From Paragorgia papillata (taxonomy: Eukaryota; Cnidaria; Anthozoa; Scleralcyonacea; Coralliidae): DNA of 64,000 nt. Below are positions 51,848-63,927 of this stretch, one piece after another. Made by a program: the position numbers and the translations under genes. The stretch is from NCBI GenBank assembly GCA_035771165.1, contig JAWNZC010000349.1, positions 1,240,001-1,304,000 on the forward strand, read 5' to 3'. Within the stretch, counting starts at the first letter, position 1. Each line of letters starts with the position of its first letter. The notes beneath the pieces were generated by a model. The model was not told the origin of the DNA. It was given only the letters and a program-made list of their open reading frames with translations, and did not search any database.

Positions 51848-54800
51848 CTAAGTGAAGAAGAAAGAAGAAGAACATAATACCATCCTCGTAATTCCCGACG
51901 TAACTGGCTTTCAATTGTTTTCCATGATGAAAGGCAAAGAAACACCAAAACAAGATGGTGAAATTAAAGTGCTGTGAATGTTTAAAGGAAAGTATATCAC
52001 CGTATACTTCGTGCTTTAGAAAGTGACAGTGCAGCAGTCAAGGGAGCTGAGTTTCTTTTGTTGTTCTTAAAAATTGAACTATTCATGGCTTCTTATTAAC
52101 CGAGAGTGCGGTCATTATGGAGAATTATTATATGGCTGTGTCACGTGAGAGTTCTTAACGCGACTTTTCTGCAATTTGATTGGTTTCTGGCGGTCTAATT
52201 TACAAACCGGTAAAGACCGGTCATTACAAAAATTGAAAAAAACAACCTGTCAGGAATTCAAAATTAAGCAAGACAAGCTAAAATAGTGTTCAAATATGGT
52301 GAAAATAAATTTAGCGTTAAAAAATTAAATATGACAGTGTTTACGGTGACTGCATGAAAGTGTTTTTGTTGTTTTCAGCTTTCGTTACTTCGCCTTCGGT
52401 CTTTGCTGTTTGTACTCCCGACATTCAAATAAAACTAAAAAACCTGGGCCATATAATAAAAACCATATTAACCTCGCTTAGTCGGTCTTTACTGCAAAAT
52501 TATCTTGCCTTTGGTCTATTCGCACAAACCTCCATACTTCGTTGCTCGCTCTGTACTGAAAGACCGCGGGCATGATAATTTGGCCGTAAAGACCTCCCGC
52601 TCGGTCAATAAGTTTTCCTTCAAAAGACAACCATGCAGCGCATGAAGGTATATAGGCTGCCCTCTAAGATTATGTGTTAATACATAATGCACCTATCAAT
52701 GTAAACCCGGGGGGCGGGGGGAGGCCTGGCAAGGGTAGGGGATTTGACAAAAATATTAAAAAGCTAATCAAATTTCCCGGGGCGGGAAGTGACAATTTGT
52801 TCAAAGCCAGTGGTTTTCCCCTACCAGGGGCGCGACTTCCAATCTATTATGCTTTAACACGCTTGATACAATTGAACTAATATGTATCATTATTAATATT
52901 GAAAACATAACCATAAACATAAAATAACAAGTAAAATTGAACAGATACTTCGCTGGGATATGCGGGACAGATACTTTAGTCCCACATTTCACTACAGTTT
53001 TAACATTGTCAATGTTCTGGTGCATGTGGCTCCACGACGAACAGCCATCGCAGCAAATTTATAAAAGCAATCCTTGCCAAACCACGCTGTATTCTGAGCC
53101 CGCGTTCCTTAATGCACACTAGGACCCAGGCCTTATAAAGAAAACTGATTGCGTGCCTAAATTTGCGATGCCCGACCCCGGGGCCAAATCGAATGGTCAA
53201 ATGTCACAGGTATGGAATGCTTCTACTTGTCAAATCCCCTACCCTTGCCCGGCCTCCCCTCCCCCCACGCGGGGTTTACATTGATAGGTGCATAATGTTA
53301 GAGGGCGCGAATACACCAAAACATTAGTCACTACCAACAATATTTCCATCGGAAACGCACTGTAAGTTTTTCTGATTGTCCGATAACGACTAACGACTAG
53401 GATTGTATCCTACCTTCAACACTACTGTTTTTTCAAAACACTGTAACGAATGACCTCTTGTTCGAACAAACTTTTGATATTCTATAACATAAGAAACACA
53501 TGTTACTTACCACAGAAAAATGCAACGTTTTGAAAGTCAGCAATGAATTTTTGAAATGTCCGATTTACAACTATACTAATCATACAGGAAACCCTTTAAA
53601 GTTTTTTTTATAAATTTCTTTTTTATTACTCGGGCTACCTTTCTGTATTTTTTGTTTAGTTTTTTGTCGTGTCATAAAATTGCATTTTTGCACATTTTAC
53701 TTCCGCTACAATCCATACTTCCGGTGAGTTGTTAGCCATGCGATGGAGTGAGGCCGTGAGGCATGTTATAACTTCTTTGCTCCTTTAGCTTTTGGAGTTG
53801 GACAAAAAGTTGAACAGTTTTGCTAGGCCGGTGGCTGTGCCTCGATATTCTTAAGTTTGGCTGGACACATTTAAAGAATAAGATTTCTTTAGTGGAAATG
53901 CAATTAAATGCGATGCAGATGTGAAATCAACTAATTGGCTCCGGAGTTAACAACCAGTTTGGTCAAAAAGGGGGGTGTGCTAAATAATGACGTCATATGT
54001 AGTTGGAAAAAATATAAATTTTAGAAATGTGCAAGTTAAACATTTCTGCCAGATAGATCTAGATAAGTGGACAAAAAAACTCAATTGGACTGATTACTCT
54101 CAGTCATTCGCTACGGAAATATCGTTGACCAAAGTTTTTGAAAAATGCTGACTAAACATTTTTTATCTATTTTGTATCTCTAAATGGTTCATTGTAACTC
54201 GTTTATTTTTCTACCAGCAAAGCTTCTATTGAGAGACCATCTTTAAGAGGATGGTCTAAAATATTTCTTTTGCGCTAGTACCTTAAATTCAGCACTCAAG
54301 TGTGTCCATTAAAGGATGATAGCTTTTCTCTTAAAATGGTAATCGACAAACTGTGGAAATCAAGTTAAAATTAAACGTCCAGAAGAAAAACAAGAAACGT
54401 TGCTAATTATGTCTTCATTCCTGCCACAACTATTTTAATTGTCCAGTTTTTAGGCACGTCAGAAGGTCATTGTGCTACAAAATAAGCGTTTAGTTGTTCT
54501 TTTGCTTTGATATACTATTGATTGAAGTGGCATTTTGATACTACGCTTAATTTTTAAGGATCTGGATGATTCATTGAATGCTTAGGAGTGTGGCAGAAAA
54601 TCTAATTTTTGCTTGCTCTCCAAATTTTACTCCACATTTTTTAAAGAAATTTACCATCTTTTGATGCACACACTGGAGTGCCGAATTAAAGATACTAGTG
54701 CTATGTAAATCTTTTAAGCCTTTCTCTAAGAGATGATCTGTTAACAGGAACTTTACTGGTAGAAAAATAAAGGATTTGAAATGAAAAAAATATTTGCATA

Positions 54801-57800
54801 AAATAAGAATAATGAGCGCAATCAAGCTTTTCTTCTACACGGTGAATCTTGCGGTCAGATTTTTATTAATTTCGCATCCAAATTTTGACTACTAAATTCA
54901 ACCAAAATTTAATGGATTGGTCGTTGGTCTATGGCCAACCCTTCTGCAAACTTTCATGAAAATCGGTGCAATACTTTTTGAGATATCCTGGCGACAGACA
55001 GACAGACAAACAAACAAACAAACAAACAAACAAACAAACAAACAAACAAACAAACAAACAAACAGAACGGGGTAAAAACATAACCTCCAGACGGAGGTAA
55101 TAAATGTTGTGTGTCCACAAGTTTAGCTCATGGTTTACCTCAGCAATTATTTGTTGTTATTTGTTATGGCTCGTTATATAAATAGAATTTGGTAATGAGT
55201 ACCGTTGTAAACCATTTGAAAATTGAAGGCACGACCATCAAATGTTTCCACCAGATATTTCATTGTGATAAGTAGGCATAACTCTAGAACCGATAATCCT
55301 AAAACAAATCGGGTAAATTACAATCAATTCATGACAACATGTTTCAAAACACGTCCAACACAGTCAACTCCATTCTCCACCTCTTGGAACTAACTTCAGT
55401 CATTAGCAGGCTTTAAAAGCGAAGTCAGGATTTCCAGTATCATTATATGTCGGATTTAATCCCCTACGTTGTCTGTTACCTGTTGACCTCGTAGGGAAGA
55501 GGTTTGTAGGGGGACTGAAAGCGACGTAATATAACCACCACTGCCAAACGTTTGCGCATGCGTGAATTTGAATAAAGTAAACATTGCAAGAGAAGTGGAA
55601 ACTAGCCGTGGCAAAAACAACCAGACAGTGAAGACTAAGTAAGACTAGCATTTGTGTTTTAAAAAAAGGGGCATGGAAATTATGCTTATATTTTTAACTT
55701 TTGTGTGGGGCTCTCGGAGCAGTCCAAATATTTCAGTGTTTTCCCGCTCTTTTACGAGGTACGAGCTCGGATGTGTTCGTAATATAGCCAACTTCTATTC
55801 TCGTATCCAGACCCCCTCGCTCCCTCCCCTCGCGAGGTTCTGGGAAGTGACGTAACAGGCGCATTCCAAACATTCCAAACTCTCGTACCCAGACCCATGG
55901 TCATCGGCTTGTCATTTTTTCTCCCTTCAATAAATCTCGTGTAAATCGTATCGTATCCAACATGAATCGTGAGGTATACGAAGCTATGCGCGCGATGTGC
56001 TTTAGAAAGGACGGGACAATCTGTTGGTTTAAGTCGAGACGATCGCAACACGAGTTAGTATCACGATAATACATTATATTTTCGAATTCAAATGTGGTTT
56101 ATATTACTGTGTTATTATATTGCTGTTATTTGGTTTGTCCAAATTATATCAAACGTATGTTTATGGCAAACAGAGTGCACATTGTGAAATTCGTATTTTG
56201 TTGAATTTTTGTCATTGTTTCAAAGCCAATCAGAACGCTCACATTTACAGAGATTCCCAGAACCACTTGACGCATTAACGCGTGGGTCTGTATGAGAATA
56301 AGCCAACTTCATTTTCTGCCCTGGAGTTCACGCTCCAGTATAAAAATTGAGTTCACTGGTCTAACATAATAAGGGGAAAAACGAATAAGGAAACAGCTTT
56401 TCTTAAGTGTCTTTCGTGCGATTATACTAAGCTAAGGAATCAACTTCAACAGAAATTTACGTTATGAGTGATAGTTAAACACCAAAATATTCTAACCAAC
56501 TCACCTTGCAACATCACAGATTTATTGTCTCTGGTGAGTTCTTTTTGTGATTCAGCAAAATCTCCTGCCAGCAGAAAAGGATGATCGACTGATAACAACG
56601 ATACTGGAACTGTCTTAAGAAACAAAAACCTGCAATAAGAGACTTACAGTATTGAGAACCTGGAGTTCAACCCAAGCTCTGTATTATAATAATTTTATCG
56701 GGCATTGTGGTGTATTTTGCATGCTAAAATGAAGAATTCAGCGGCCGCTGATCTGAACCTATCAGTTTTAACAGTTCTAAATCACTATTGGTTTGTTGTT
56801 TTTGGAATTGTATACTTTTCGTGTCAATACTTTGGAGCAAAGATTGTTTAGATGACAAATGTGGCGTTTTTCTGCCAAGTTACATGTAAGTCATGAGTTG
56901 TGTAGATATCTAATGCAATGCATGAAATACACGCCGACGCGAAGGTGGCACTGTTCAAGACACTGTTTACCGTTTATTGTCTTTGATTTTTTTCTAAATG
57001 CCCACTAAAATTATTATAATAGTAATACGGTTGATGTTCTTGGGCATAAATATGTCTTTGGCCCTTCTCAAAGTTACTTTTAACCCTTGCCTTCGGCTCG
57101 GGCTAAAATGAGCCTTAGTCGGGCCAAAAACATATTTATGCCCGCGAACATCAACTCTTTAACAAATAGATTCCATTTTCCCGTTGTCTGTTAAGTTATT
57201 TTGTAGATGCACAGATGACGTCACAACGGGTAAGAACAAAAAAAGTGGCCCACGAGACGTAGTCGAGTGGGTCACTGATGTTCTTACCACGTTGTGACGT
57301 CCTCTGTGCATCTACAACTGAACAGACAACGGAAAAAATGGAATCTATTTGTTTTATACAATAAAAGAGTTAAAAAAAACAACTTCTGATAAGATTCATT
57401 GAATTTCCCGCCGAACTTCCGGGGCATTGAAAAAGATGAAGCACGCCATCTGACGTGATCCATACAAGACAAGCAATATGATTGGTTCGTGACATTGGAG
57501 TGGCGATTTTCATTGGTTCACAGCAATCAGAACAAGTTGTGACGAAATCCGTGCATCTGTCCAGTAATAGATCATGGCTCTCGACCAATGAAAACGTGCA
57601 AAACATTTAGCTTATTGTATAAATTGTTATATTAGATACCATCATACTAGTATGCACAATCAATTTTTCAAGAAAAAATGTTGAAGGTAGAAAAGAAGCT
57701 GCCTATATTGAATCAGAAACTCTCCCAAATGAATACCCCCCCCCCCCCCCCCCACACACACATATATATTTTAAAAATAGGTACGCAGAGCGTACATGTG

Positions 57801-60800
57801 TCGATTGCTATTTGGATTTAAAAAAGTAAGTAAGTAAGTAAGTTGAATTAACGAGATTTAAACAAAGAGAAATTGTTAATGAACTTCTAATTCAACAAAT
57901 AAATTCCCAACGCAGCTAGGTGAAGAATCAGACATAGTTTAACGCTACTCTGGCTTTAGTTACTGTTCATGACCCAACGTTTCGACAGATCGGAGTGTCG
58001 AAACGTTGGGTCATGAACAGTAACTTTTTAAGCTACGTTCAAAAAACTTTTAAGCCAGAGTAGCGTTAACTATGTCTGAACTTCTAATTATAGATCAATT
58101 TAAGACAAATTGTTTTTTTCTCTTTATTTATGTATTAAAACGCTCAGAATCCAAATATGATGGTAAACATTTAAAGCAAAAAGTCTTTTTCACTGTTTTC
58201 ATATTAAGAGAGAGATATTTTGACAAAACCCCTAATCAACCTTTGCTTTGAGCATTAACATCAGGAAAACGTAAATGGAAGCAACCTTCAAAAACTCATT
58301 AATAATTCATGAGGAAAACACAAAGGAAAATCATGACCGTGACGTGTCTCTATATGTGATAGAGACACGTTCGTTATTTTCGATGAACTTTTTCTTCGAT
58401 TTTGCGGCTCAGACAACTTCAATTTTAAAAATTGATTTCTATATGAGATACTATATGGATAGTTTTTCAAGCCATCCAAAACATTCGCAGTACGTGTTTT
58501 ATCAGATCTAAAACAGGTTTTTCAAACCTGAAAAAACACTGCTGCTCATGTTTTAAATAGTACATCACAGTCAACTGAAGTATAAACATAGTCAAAAAGC
58601 ATCAAAACGTTTTCAAAAGTATATCAAAATATACAGGCCCTAAAAGACACTCTCGAATTTGCTTTCACTATTTAATATTATTATTCACCATTGTTTGCAC
58701 CCATTGAAGCAAATTCGGGAATTGTCAATTAATCCAGCCATAGTAAATAGAAAATATACAAGGTTTGGAAACCTGGCTAACTTCAAGCAGTTAACAAACA
58801 AACAAGCTACGATTCATGTTGAAAGGTAGGTGCATAAATCCATTGTTTTAGGTTTATTAATATTTAAACAGTGCGGTTGAGTGATTGAAATTGTATGATT
58901 GCTTCAGTATACAGAAAACACAATATGTTCAGTATTAAAACCGTGAAAGTGTAAAGATTTCCATAAACCTGAACAAAAACATAAAACAATGACTTTTGTT
59001 GAGCTCCCAAACCATGTATTATGTATATTTTCTATTAACTATGATCCAGCTCAGTTAATGTAATAAATAAGCGAATGAGATGAAAGGGCAATCCCTTGAT
59101 ATTAAAAAGATATCGTGGGGCAGATCATGGCTATTTAGATACAACTTTATACAGTAAGAAGTCAATGAGTTTAATATGCATGAGGACATGCATGTGTGTA
59201 TTGTACTGCTAATACACTTGACTGCATTAAAAATGTAAAATGATGCTACCGGTTGTGAAATAAAATAAATACTTGTAAGTTTCCTCCAAAGAGAATTGTT
59301 TGTCTTCCGAAGAGTAATGTTTATCACTTGAAGACCACGGTCCTAATTCATAAACAGTTTACACGTGTTGACCTGAGTCGCCTGACTCGATAAATCGCCC
59401 AACGAGTTGAAAACCTTTTGTCAACTCTTCAATCATTCTGTATAACGCACAAAAACTGTGGTAGATCACACTTGCAATGTTAAAAATACTTGCCATTTGT
59501 ATCAGCAAATATTGTCTTTCTTTGAAAATAGAGTTGCTCTTAACACGATCGGGGATTAAAGAATACTTGTTTCCATCGTTCAAACTGACAACTCGTACGT
59601 TGACGCCAAAAAATTCTGAGCTTCCATTGTCCCCGATTTAATTGTCGCGCATTGGTTAGTGGTTACACAAAAAAGTTAACCCACACACACAACACGATAG
59701 CAATATTATATCTGCTGCGCAGATACAAAAATCCCAAAACCAGCAAAACCTACATGTAGTTTTCACTTCCAATTGTCGTCATCGTATTCAAATTGCGTGC
59801 TTTGACGAACAAGAAAAGCTAAAAATGCAAAAAATTGTCTATTGTGCGACGTTAAGCGCAGCCCTAAGTGTTCTTTAAAATACGACCATGCATGGTTCAG
59901 TGGAAAGTCATCCAACGTCATTGTTCTATGTTTTTGTTTAAGTTTATGGAAATTTGTGCAACTTCACGGTATTGTATTTTCTGTATAATGAAGCAGTCAT
60001 CCAATAGCATGAAGGACCACACTAATTAAACCCGATCGTTCATCACGTGCTGTGGTGCTTCGTCGTCACGTGTTCATAGAATTTACTTCCGTATGAGGAA
60101 CTCCATTGTCTTTCAACATGACTATTACTTCAAGTTGAAAGACAATAGAGCTTCCAAACAAATATGTTCTACCATATGTTCTATTAACTATGCTGCGACA
60201 GACTAAATTTTCGTTTCATAACATTTTAACTGTTGTGTACTTACCATGAGTGTATGTAAATTTCGAACACTTTTGTTACAAGTGTAGTTTTCATAAAGTA
60301 CATCTCTGAGACGACTATCCCTGCATAATGCCTACAATACACAAAAAATAATTTTACAACTACCGTACCATAAAAAGATTATTTTAAAGAGTGTAAAAAA
60401 GTATAGCGTGCTGCGTATAGGCAGTGTTTTGGATAGAGCAAAGTGAAAAGGTGATAGCGACCAAAATTTTTAATATCGAAATACTGACGTTTCAAGCGGA
60501 GACCTTCATCAGTAAAGTAATAAACTAGACATAGTTACTCTGGCTTAAAAGTTTTCTGAACGTAGCTTAAAAAGTTACTGTTCATAGACCACTTTCATAA
60601 AGGCCTTCACTTTAAATGTTCTTTTATGTGCATCTAAATGAGCCTTTCTGGCCTCGTTATGAAGCAAAGATTCTTTTGAATTGCAGACACACAAACGAGG
60701 CTAGAAAGCTTATTAAGATGCACATAAAAGAATATTCAAATTAGTCGCTATTATGAAAGTGGTCTATGACCCAACGTTTCGACACTCCGATCGGGTGATC

Positions 60801-63687
60801 GTTGTGACGACAGGTCCCATATTTATACTCTCATAGGGTTAACCATTAATGACGTTATCTATCAACAAGATTCAAATAGGCTTCCAGCAATAGACCGCCG
60901 TCATCACGATTTAAATGTCCATTAAATCGTGATGACGGCGGTCTATTGCCGGAAGCCTATTTGCATGCATCTTGTTGATAGATAACGTAATGTAATAACC
61001 TGATGAAGACCAATATTTGGCTCTGGGAACGAGATTGGATGAAGACACTCATCGGCTGCCTCGTACCCAGACGTCTCCGTTATATTTTTCTTTTCGCGAG
61101 TTCGCAGCATCCTGCTTTTGCATCCTGCTAGTCTTTCGCGCGCGCGCGTCGTTTGATGCGTTTTATCTAATATTTGCCTGTATAAATGCGTTTATATAAT
61201 AAATCCTGAAGAGACGCCTGCGGAGTAGGCAGACTCATCGGAGTGTCGAAACTTTGGGTATGTCTGATTCTTCACCTGGCTGCGTTGGGAATTTATTTGT
61301 AACAGACTATTTGAACTTCTTTTCTGATACAATTACGATATTACAATTATTCTGATACTACAATTCATTGCCTTCTTCTAAATATGCCCAATCCTCGTTC
61401 CCAGTGCCTCCTCGGTAAACTTGAAATGAAAGACAAGTCGGATGTTCACATTTGTATTAATACTGCATGCACATGTACATGATACTGTAAATTTCTGTTT
61501 TGAAATTGACAGACCAGAGAATAGGGAATTTAAGATTTACAACGACGTCCTTCAAACTAGAGGTGTGCGTCGGATCGGATTGACCCTTTATAATCCGAGG
61601 GTTTGCCTAAACTGTCAAATCCGAATCCGATCCGATGCCATAAAATCGTAGTCCGATCCGATCCGGAAACAGCCGCTCAAATCCGATCTGATCAGAAAAA
61701 AATAAAACACCAGATATACAGTCAACTCTCACCTTGCGGACACATGAAATGTATTGAAATAACTCTCGCTATTACGGAATTGCGGACACTTCATGTGGTC
61801 CGCAACAAACATTTTTATTGTTCTACTCTCGTTACAACGGACACCTTGGACGTATTTTCTCTTGACACATGAAAGTGAATGACTTTTTAATTTATCGAGA
61901 CATATTTATGTTACTGATTCATGTTACCGTTGTATTTTTGGTTTTGGAATAAAAAAAATTTGAATACAAATGTTTGACTTGTATTTTGACTTGTACTGTG
62001 TACTTATGTATCACAGTAAACGTCAACTAGAAATTGAAATAAACTGGACATTTTAAAACAAAAAAGCAGTAATACATTGTAGTGACATTTTACAACCTGA
62101 AATCGGGATATTTTCATCGCATCCCGCTATTGCGGACTCTCGTTATTACGGACACCAAATGACGGTCCCCAGGGTGTCCGCTATAACGAGAGTTGACTGT
62201 ATGTGGTAATATAGTTGCGCCAAATTTCCAAAAAGGAAACCAATGAAGAAATAGATTTAAGAAAACTAATATACAACAATCATCATATACAATAATAACC
62301 TTTATATATTTTGTAATGTGCATGACAAAAACTATGACAAAAGCGAACCTATGCAGGCAAGTAGGATTTTCTTTTAATTATTCTTCACATTTGTAATTTA
62401 GATTATTGACATACATGTATTTAGCTCTTTTTAAACTTTGTAAACGCATCGAGACGTATGTAAGATGCGTACTAAAAACTGTTATTATATTATATTAACC
62501 TGTGAAGATGATACTGCGTGGTTTAATTACAAAACTTCAATTCTATTCGTAAAATAATTTTTCGTACATCGTGAAATCATTTTTCTTCATCTTTCATGCA
62601 TATTCGCGTCACTTACTATTCCACACACACACATTTCTTTTTTAAAATTTATAAGTACTACCTGTTTTAAATTAAGTCCCACGTTACTTCCATTTCATCT
62701 CCCGACTTACTGTGATGAATGGTTTTGTTATAAAACGTCAGTATTTCGTTTTCTATAATACCTCGGCAGTTAACCGTCTTTATTATTGGAAGAAAATACC
62801 TCTATATCTTCGTTCCATGATTTAGCAGTATTTTTATCCGTAAAGTTCGTCGGAACAGCAACAATCGACCTAATAAATTATAACAAACCATTATCACAGC
62901 AGCAACAGCAACAACGACGACGACATGTAATGACGACGACATGAAACGACGACGACATGCAACGACGACATGTAACGAACGACGACGACATGCAACGACG
63001 ACGACAACAACAACCACTGCACCGCAACAACAACCACACATGTTCTGAAAAAAACCCTCAACGAGATGTCAAGTATGATTAGCAATAGACCATTTGCACG
63101 TTCACGTACGATGGCGTTGGGTGACTACAACTACCAGAATGCTTTACCAGTATTCTAAGGTTTCGACTAAAAAGGATGACTCAAAAGGACCCTTCAAGTC
63201 CTTTCGCTACTTTTCCAAAATATGTCGTAAAACTTGTTTTCTCCAAATTTTTCGTCAAGTTTCAGGGAGACTATATTTTAGAAATCTTTTCGACACCCTA
63301 ATCATAACATAAACTCTAACCCTAATCAGAAATCTGGTTTACCCCTAGCTTTTTGGAAAAACATATTTGACGACATATTTTGGAAAAGCCGCGAAAGGAC
63401 CGGACGGATCCTTTTGAGTCATCCTTTTCAGCCGAAACCTCAGAATACTGGCAAAGCATTCTGGTATTTGTAGTCACCCAACGCCATCTCACGTCATCGT
63501 GCAAATGGCCTATTAGAGCAACCAACTAACGTATTAAAAAAAAAACCCAGTAGGAACACAGTGATTATTGTGTATGAACATACTTAAATATCTTAATATA
63601 ATCTCCAAACATGAAATCGTTAAAAAAATGAATCTGTCGATGAGAAAACCTTGACTTGACCCTCTTTTCAAGATGTTCAACTACATC
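51665..63687 (-). CDS. ORC4: Origin recognition complex subunit 4 (C-terminal part)
   Basis: Subunit of the six-protein complex that marks replication origins and loads the MCM helicase in the nucleus. Seven exons (63687-63584, 62869-62800, 60331-60245, 56613-56505, 55298-55203, 53481-53414, 51847-51665) join to 717 nt, 238 residues plus stop. Features: [15 protein letters not shown] (end of the AAA+ region, sensor-2-like), [19 protein letters not shown] with FNFQMVYNE, then the winged-helix end [14 protein letters not shown] and [11 protein letters not shown]. Each block aligns in order with animal ORC4. The Walker A/B half lies beyond 64000. No frame breaks. The one ambiguous acceptor (56613 versus 56629) was chosen by phase and length. 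Confidence 0.93.
52660..53312. mobile_element. TIR element in ORC4 intron
   Basis: Inverted ends: ccctctaa, then cataatgcacctatcaatg and a g/c-rich ggaggcctggcaagggtagg stretch, mirrored at 53216-53310. About 650 bp, no ORF. Confidence 0.78.
53414..53481 (-). CDS. ORC4: ORC4 exon: QKFV segment
   Basis: [20 protein letters not shown], then LK. 68 nt, phase 1 in, 0 out; donor gtagga. Confidence 0.92.
53715..53832. repeat. Dispersed repeat R2, copy 2
   Basis: Reverse complement of 1020-1138 with about ten substitutions. Confidence 0.75.
53833..54784. other. ORC4 intron sequence
   Basis: No exon or bounded element seen between the R2 repeat and the GGAGG repeat. AT-rich. Confidence 0.45.
54785..55105 (+). 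mobile_element. GGAGG-hairpin repeat, copy 3
   Basis: Same 5' body as copy 2, then gatatcctggcgacagacag, a (CAAA)n of about 50 bp, and the cctccagacggagg tail. The microsatellite lies inside the element, not at its end. Confidence 0.85.
55203..55298 (-). CDS. ORC4: ORC4 exon: LSVLEL segment
   Basis: [20 protein letters not shown], then [11 protein letters not shown] and a split Glu. Nearly the same as the vertebrate block. Donor gtactc is unusual. Confidence 0.93.
55795..56301. mobile_element. DNA element with 8-bp duplication
   Basis: Ends tattctcgtatccagaccc and gggtctgtatgagaata. Direct gccaactt at 55787-55794 and 56302-56309. 507 bp. In the ORC4 intron, about 200 bp from exon 56505. Confidence 0.8.
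56505..56613 (-). CDS. ORC4: ORC4 exon: HPF segment
   Basis: [20 protein letters not shown], then [16 protein letters not shown] and a split Gly. The acceptor at cttaag (56614) keeps the frame and the family length; the AG at 56630 would hit a stop. Confidence 0.85.
57032..57140. repeat. Hairpin element
   Basis: ttgatgttcttgggcataaatat and its inverse surround gggctaaaatgagcc-type words. Directly left of the next hairpin. Confidence 0.78.
57142..57370. mobile_element. MITE, AACTCTTT ends
   Basis: Arms with aatagattccattttccc, gttgtctgtt and gtagatgcacag, mirrored to 57370. About 229 bp. Confidence 0.8.
57894..58082. mobile_element. Foldback element of the CCCAACGTTTCGA family
   Basis: tcagacatagtttaacgcta, ctctggctt and atgacccaacgtttcgaca are mirrored about a short centre. 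Parts recur at 60523-60800 and 61225-61310, including the gaagaatcagacata edge. Confidence 0.78.
58270..58380. repeat. Short dispersed repeat
   Basis: ttaataattcatgaggaaaa, then cacaaaggaaaatcatg, matches the reverse complement of 15636-15675. It is followed by a small hairpin cgtgtctctat/atagagacacg. Confidence 0.65.
58383..60244. other. ORC4 intron sequence
   Basis: No further ORC4 exon is needed here, since phases join across it. A 74-codon open frame at 59359-59583 on the minus strand lacks family features. Otherwise unique AT-rich DNA. Confidence 0.45.
60245..60331 (-). CDS. ORC4: ORC4 exon: SVRNLH segment
   Basis: [20 protein letters not shown], then SVRNLHTLM. 29 codons in phase 0; donor gtaagt. 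Confidence 0.92.
60406..60522 (-). repeat. Hammerhead-like short element, copy e
   Basis: The minus strand has ctgatga (60512-60506), a weak stem-loop, gaaacgtcagtattt, then a ttgctctatc word and actgcctatacgcagcacg. The same family end as 51371-51495. A-A mismatch beside the core. Confidence 0.55.
60523..60800. mobile_element. CCCAACGTTTCGA-family copy, interrupted
   Basis: tagacatagttactctggct, the gaacgtagcttaaaaagtta block and gacccaacgtttcgacactc match 57894-58082 but are split by a 180-bp element at 60586. Confidence 0.78.
60586..60765. mobile_element. MITE nested in a repeat, AGACCACTTTCATAA ends
   Basis: Exact 15-bp inverted ends. The uninterrupted relative reads gttcatgaccc, so the insertion point is known; an AT dinucleotide would be the duplication. 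180 bp. Confidence 0.87.
60845..60992. repeat. Near-perfect hairpin element
   Basis: Arms of about 70 nt (gacgttatctatcaacaaga.. and its inverse) with caatagaccgccgtcatcac near the centre. Almost no loop. Confidence 0.88.
61225..61310. repeat. CCCAACGTTTCGA-family fragment
   Basis: ggagtgtcgaaactttgggt, then gtctgattcttcacctggct and gcgttgggaatttattt match the outer part of 57894-58082 inverted. Confidence 0.7.
61719..62199. mobile_element. pogo/Tigger-like non-autonomous element
   Basis: Ends cagtcaactctc and gagagttgactg, flanked by TA on both sides (61717-61718, 62200-62201). Inside, ctctcgttattacggaca words repeat in both orientations. CAGT ends and a TA site are typical of Tc1/mariner pogo-type elements. 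481 bp, no transposase. Confidence 0.85.
62800..62869 (-). CDS. ORC4: ORC4 exon: linker
   Basis: [20 protein letters not shown], then DIE. The Trp-Asn-Glu matches the family KWNEN segment. Phase 2 in, 0 out; donor gtattt. Confidence 0.85.
62898..63022. repeat. ACGACG-rich trinucleotide tract
   Basis: Irregular gacgacgacatg units. Val/Ser/His-rich frames across it are artefacts. Confidence 0.9.
63080..63516. mobile_element. Long-arm MITE, TAGACCATTTGCACG ends
   Basis: Arms of about 150 bp (tggcgttgggtgactacaa, ggatgactcaaaaggac and more) mirror each other about 63310. 437 bp, 67 bp from the ORC4 exon at 63584. Confidence 0.85.
63584..63687 (-). CDS. ORC4: ORC4 exon: end of AAA+ region
   Basis: [20 protein letters not shown], then [14 protein letters not shown]. 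Phase 0 in, 2 out; donor gtatgt. Confidence 0.93.
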
Positions 63688-63927
63688 CTAAAAATAAAAC
63701 ATATTATGTTATATTATATATTAAAACCCAATAAATTTGTTCTTCGTCATATTTACAACAATTTATTAAAGTGCTTATGCAGTGAAAAATTCGCTTTGAA
63801 ATAAAACATAGAAATCTTAAAGATTGGCGTTTACAATTCTTTCATATTTCACTTCGTTCTTGATATATTAAGATTTGTTTGATATGCAAATGATCCTCAC
63901 TTTGACGTCACATAGCCTGTTTGGATG

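Noticed and set aside
56614..56629. Upstream acceptor for the ORC4 HPF exon
   Set aside because: Using it puts a TAA in frame after four codons given the phase 0 end of the preceding exon.
59359..59583. A 74-codon gene on the minus strand
   Set aside because: No motif, no matching splice phase with ORC4, unremarkable composition; treated as chance.
51486..60512. Working hammerheads at 51.4 and 60.5 kb
   Set aside because: The core words are present, but stem I has an A-A mismatch next to the core and stem III lacks a loop, so they are listed only as hammerhead-like repeats.
62645..62752. Alternative ORC4 exon on the minus strand
   Set aside because: It has an acceptor and a donor, but the frame required by the neighbouring exons hits a stop. 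The exon at 62800-62869 fits phase and family sequence instead.
62802..63085. Val/Ser/His-rich coding region
   Set aside because: Open frames across the ACGACG tract. The real coding piece here is the ORC4 exon 62800-62869 in another frame.
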